In this document: piece after piece, positions 61,671 through 64,000 of the stretch
Layout of the letters: each line of letters starts with the position of its first letter
Numbering within the stretch: the first letter of the stretch is position 1
Assembly: GCF_003054555.1 (NCBI RefSeq)
Contig: NZ_CP026304.1
Location: 682,001-746,000, forward strand
Source: Streptomyces lunaelactis
Lineage (GTDB): Bacteria; Actinomycetota; Actinomycetes; Streptomycetales; Streptomycetaceae
Direction of reading: 5' to 3'
DNA: 64,000 bases
The notes under the pieces: model-generated
What the model saw: only the letters and a program-made list of their open reading frames with translations
Databases searched by the model: none
What the model was told of the DNA's origin: nothing
Program-made: the position numbers and the translations under genes

Positions 61671-61718
61671 TGACGATCGTCACCCGTCCGAACCGCACGC
61701 ACCAGGGCCGACCGGGCC
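61671..61718. promoter_or_regulatory. regulatory sites upstream of the response regulator
   Basis: GGGCCGACCGGGCC (61705-61718), a variant of the shared cluster motif, lies 83 bp upstream of the regulator start; a separate perfect 12-bp palindrome TGACGATCGTCA is at 61671-61682, closer to the gene. Confidence 0.55.
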
Positions 61719-61751
61719 AACCCGGCGATGGCCCCCCGGTTCGGCTGCCGG

Positions 61752-62401
61752 TCACTGCTCCGGGCGGCGAGCCGGGCCCGCGAGCTCGCACTCGACGTCC
61801 ACCACACCCTCGACGGCCCGCACCAGGCGTGCGGCCACGGGCACCAGAGAGGTGTCCCTGACGCGCCCGGCGAGTGTGACGACCCCCTCCTTCACCTGCA
61901 CACGGACAGACGAGGACGACGCGGGGAACAGATATGACACGACTTCCCTGCGGACCTCCTCGGCGACTTCCTCATCGTCCCGCAGGAACACCTTCAGGAG
62001 ATCACCGCGGCTGACGACGCCTTCCAGTCGACGACGGGGAGCCGCTTGACCTTGGCGTGCGCCATGGTGCGGGCGGCCTGCGCGAGGGTCGCGTTCGCGT
62101 GGACGGTCAGGGCCGGCGACGTCATCAGCTCCTCGGCGGTCACGGCGCCGGCCTTGGCGAGATCGGAGAAACGCCGCAACTGTGTGTAGCCGTCGGGGTC
62201 GGCGTCGCGGAACTCCTCCTTGTACAGCAGGTCGGCCTCGGAGACGACGCCGACCACCCGACCCTCGCCCTCCAGAACGGGAAGGGCACTGACATTCCAC
62301 TCTTCCATCAACTGCACGATCTCCTTGAAGTCGGCCCTGCGGCCGATGGAGGCGACGGTGTGGGTCATCACGTCGCTCACGATGTGCGGGGTGCCGTGCA
62401 C
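61752..62401 (-). pseudogene. CBS-CBS-BON protein, frameshifted
   Basis: From GTG 62401 (AAGGAG upstream) the frame gives two CBS motifs: IVSDVMTHTVASIGRRADFK to VVGVVSEADLLY, and AEELMTSPALTVHANATLAQ to VKRLPVVDW. Near 62026-62030 one base is missing; the continuation LEGVVSRGDLLKVFLRDDEE and the BON domain VRVQVKEGVVTLAGRVRDTS are in the other frame to a stop at 61752. The organisation is that of the intact paralogue at 57326. As read, the product would stop 13 codons after the break, losing the end of CBS2 and the BON domain. Confidence 0.85.
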
Positions 62402-62443
62402 GGTGACTCCTTGGTCGGTTCCGACGATTCCGTCGTGGTCGGG

Positions 62444-62914
62444 TCAGCGTGCGCCGCCGCTGCCGTCGGGCGCGTACACGTCCAGCAAGCGGGTCCTCGC
62501 CGACCGCAGCCGGCGGGCGACGACGTCTCCCACCCACTGGGTCACTGCCATTCCCAGCACGGGATCGGCCCGACACATGGCCCGTACCGCCTCGGCGTCG
62601 AACTCGTACGCGCGCACCGGGCTCGTCGTCTCGGCGCCCAGTTACCAGGCGTGCGGTCCGAACAGCCAGGACCAGCCGACGAGTTCGTTGTGCCCGAGTG
62701 TCTCGATGACGGCTGCTTGGCGGCCGGGCACGTGCATGTCGAGGGCGATCGTGCCGGTACGGATGATCCAGAACCGGTCGGCTCGCCCGCCCTCATTGAA
62801 GAGGCGGGTGCCCTGCGGGAACGACACCTCGCGGGCGAGGCGCATCAGCCGCTCGCGGTGATCGGCGGGCAACGCCCGCAGCATGGTGGATGTGGGTGTA
62901 GGGGAAGCGTTCAT
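62444..62914 (-). pseudogene. cyclic-nucleotide-binding (Crp-like) domain protein with internal stop
   Basis: A 156-codon single-domain cNMP-binding protein: RALPADHRERLMRLAREVSF, GTRLFNEGGRADRFWIIRTG, ETLGHNELVGWSWLFGPHAW, then TAA at codon 91 (62642-62644), then LGAETTSPVRAYEFDAEAVR and DPVLGMAVTQWVGDVVARRL in the same frame. A CAA-to-TAA change explains the stop because related proteins continue W-x-LGAE. There is no HTH, as in USP-cluster relatives that consist of the sensor domain only. A weaker box, GGGCCACCCGGCCC (62983-62996), is 69 bp upstream. Confidence 0.8.
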
Positions 62915-62982
62915 GGTCCTGCCTCTTCCTGGCGCGCGACCCTGCCGACTCCAATCTCTTCCCATCTCCTCTCCTCCGCCAT

Positions 62983-62996
62983 GGGCCACCCGGCCC
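62983..62996. promoter_or_regulatory. variant cluster box GGGCCACCCGGCCC
   Basis: Matches the outer GGGCC / CGGCCC of the shared motif but differs at the centre. Located 69 bp upstream of the cNMP-binding gene (minus strand). Confidence 0.4.
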
Positions 62997-63095
62997 CCAG
63001 GCCGGGCCGCATGGCATCGGCCAGAGCGATCAGGCATGGCCCGTGCTCGTGCCGCGAGGTGCGGGAGGCCGCCCGTGCACGGCGGGACGGCATCA

Positions 63096-63109
63096 GGGCC
63101 GAAGGGCCC
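63096..63109. promoter_or_regulatory. cluster box GGGCCGAAGGGCCC
   Basis: A variant of the shared palindrome 101 bp upstream of the universal stress gene at 63210. Confidence 0.5.
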
Positions 63110-63209
63110 CTCGGAAGGGCCTGCCCGGCCTCTGCGCCAGTGCTCGCCCCAGTACCAGGCTCGGTGGGAGAAGAGGAACCCACGGGCAGCGACGCTGGAG
63201 GTACGGATC

Positions 63210-64000
63210 ATGCTTCGACATGTCACCGCGGGGATCGACGGTTCTCCCGAAAGCCTGGCAGCCGCGCACTGGGCGGCCCGGGAAGCCACGCGCCGGGGCG
63301 CCGCGCTGTGCCTGGTGCATGCCTGGGAGTGGCATCCGCGTCCGGCCCCGTCCGTGCCCGCGGACATGTCCGAACGGGCCCTGGCCGAGGACCTGCCGGA
63401 ACGGGTGGCGGACAGCATGCGCGCCGCGCACCCAGGTCTGCGGGTCATCGGCCAGGCGCTGGCGGACTCGCCGGTCTCAGCCCTTCTCAAGGCGGCCGAG
63501 CAGGCCGAGTTGCTGGTCCTCGGCTCCCGTGGGCTCGGCGGCGTCGCGGGGTTCCTGATGGGGTCGGTGTCGCAGCGGGTCGTCGCCAGGGCACTGGGTC
63601 CCGTGGTGTTGGTGAGGGTGTGCGGGAGCACCGCCGATGAGCACTTCTCGGCACCGGACGGCATCTCCCCGGAGGAGATACCCGGGATCCCGTACCGCGA
63701 TGTCGTGCTCGGTCTCGACACCGGCCGGCCCTGTGACGAGCTGATCGAGTTCGCCTTCGACGCCGCCGGGCGCCGGGGCTCCTCGCTGCGCGTGATCCAC
63801 GCCTTCAGCCGTCCGCCGGAATTCACGGCGGCGGACAGGACCGTCCCGGTGAGCGGCCCGGAGCTACGGGCGGAGCGGGAGCACGCCGTGGTCGCCGCGC
63901 TGCGCCCCTGGTGCGAGAAGTTCCCCGAGGTCGCCGTCACCGAGAGCGTCACCGAAGGACGTGCGGCCGACGAGCTGATCAGCGCCTCGGCCGGCGCGGC
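63210..64000 (+). CDS. tandem universal stress protein (partial at window end)
   Basis: 263 codons are inside the window; the gene continues past it. Domain 1 begins VTAGIDGSPESLAAAHWAAR and has the nucleotide loop LGSRGLGGVAGFLMGSVSQR; domain 2 begins DVVLGLDTGRPCDELIEFAF. The ATG follows CTGGAGG. The protein is closely similar in layout to the one at 46922, including the PYRxVVLGLDT junction between domains, so the two are paralogues of one dormancy cluster. A GGGCCGAAGGGCCC box lies upstream. Confidence 0.88.
   Translation, partial: MLRHVTAGIDGSPESLAAAHWAAREATRRGAALCLVHAWEWHPRPAPSVPADMSERALAEDLPERVADSMRAAHPGLRVIGQALADSPVSALLKAAEQAELLVLGSRGLGGVAGFLMGSVSQRVVARALGPVVLVRVCGSTADEHFSAPDGISPEEIPGIPYRDVVLGLDTGRPCDELIEFAFDAAGRRGSSLRVIHAFSRPPEFTAADRTVPVSGPELRAEREHAVVAALRPWCEKFPEVAVTESVTEGRAADELISASAGA

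Overview
The DNA is uniformly very GC-rich, with G/C-biased third codon positions, GTG/TTG starts and tightly packed operons. It carries a paired GAF histidine kinase and NarL-type regulator set among universal-stress, CBS and fermentation genes. All of this points to Streptomyces or a close relative, probably a chromosome-arm region given the many IS scars and broken genes. The genus assignment is an inference from gene content, not from a marker gene.

Layout. (1) 0.1-10.8 kb: acyl-activating enzymes (two acyl-CoA synthetases, a PaaK-type ligase, a truncated FadD), a VOC protein, an Ntn-hydrolase acylase and a nitronate monooxygenase. The junction between the nitronate monooxygenase and the second synthetase is a tandem repeat in which each unit carries a ribosome binding site and a start codon. 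(2) 10.9-19.5 kb: a Tat-exported serine hydrolase behind a double palindrome, a PYROXD2-like FAD enzyme, a 260-bp MITE-like element, a soluble Ser/Thr kinase with TPR-type repeats, an MpaB-like oxygenase, and two frameshifted genes. (3) 19.5-24.4 kb: a molybdenum hydroxylase operon with a membrane-anchored double ABM protein; its divergent TetR gene is destroyed and abutted by an ISAs1-family element. (4) 24.5-30.1 kb: IS debris, an AraC regulator and a GMC oxidoreductase. (5) 30.2-37.2 kb: an ECF sigma factor followed by alpha/beta hydrolases, a hydrolase and a LuxR-type regulator that truncate each other, and a compact operon of a 30-aa Cys-containing membrane peptide, an ECF sigma factor and a small CPxC membrane protein. 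(6) 37.7-46.3 kb: a Tn7-like transposition module: tnsA-tnsB-tnsC-tniQ in one overlapping operon plus a second, divergent tniQ. tnsB carries a frameshift and TnsA has Arg where the nuclease Lys is expected. (7) 46.5-64 kb: an Osd/Dos-like dormancy or low-oxygen cluster: three universal stress proteins, an alcohol dehydrogenase, phosphoketolase, GAPDH, a GNAT/acetate-CoA ligase fusion, two CBS-BON proteins, a flavodoxin, a cNMP-binding protein, the sensor kinase and the response regulator.

How the parts work together. In region 7 a motif of the form GGGCCGA-(T/C/A)(C/G)GGCCC lies 69-101 bp upstream of five gene starts, including the response regulator's own, so it is a good candidate for that regulator's operator. 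Phosphoketolase, GAPDH, acetate-CoA ligase and alcohol dehydrogenase together would let carbon flow to acetyl-phosphate, ATP and ethanol when respiration is limited. An IS481-family element with a perfect CCTAGG target duplication sits directly against one of these operators.

A caution: at least seven genes carry single-base or small frameshifts or one nonsense codon. Either this region is decaying or the assembly has homopolymer errors; the sequence alone cannot decide.
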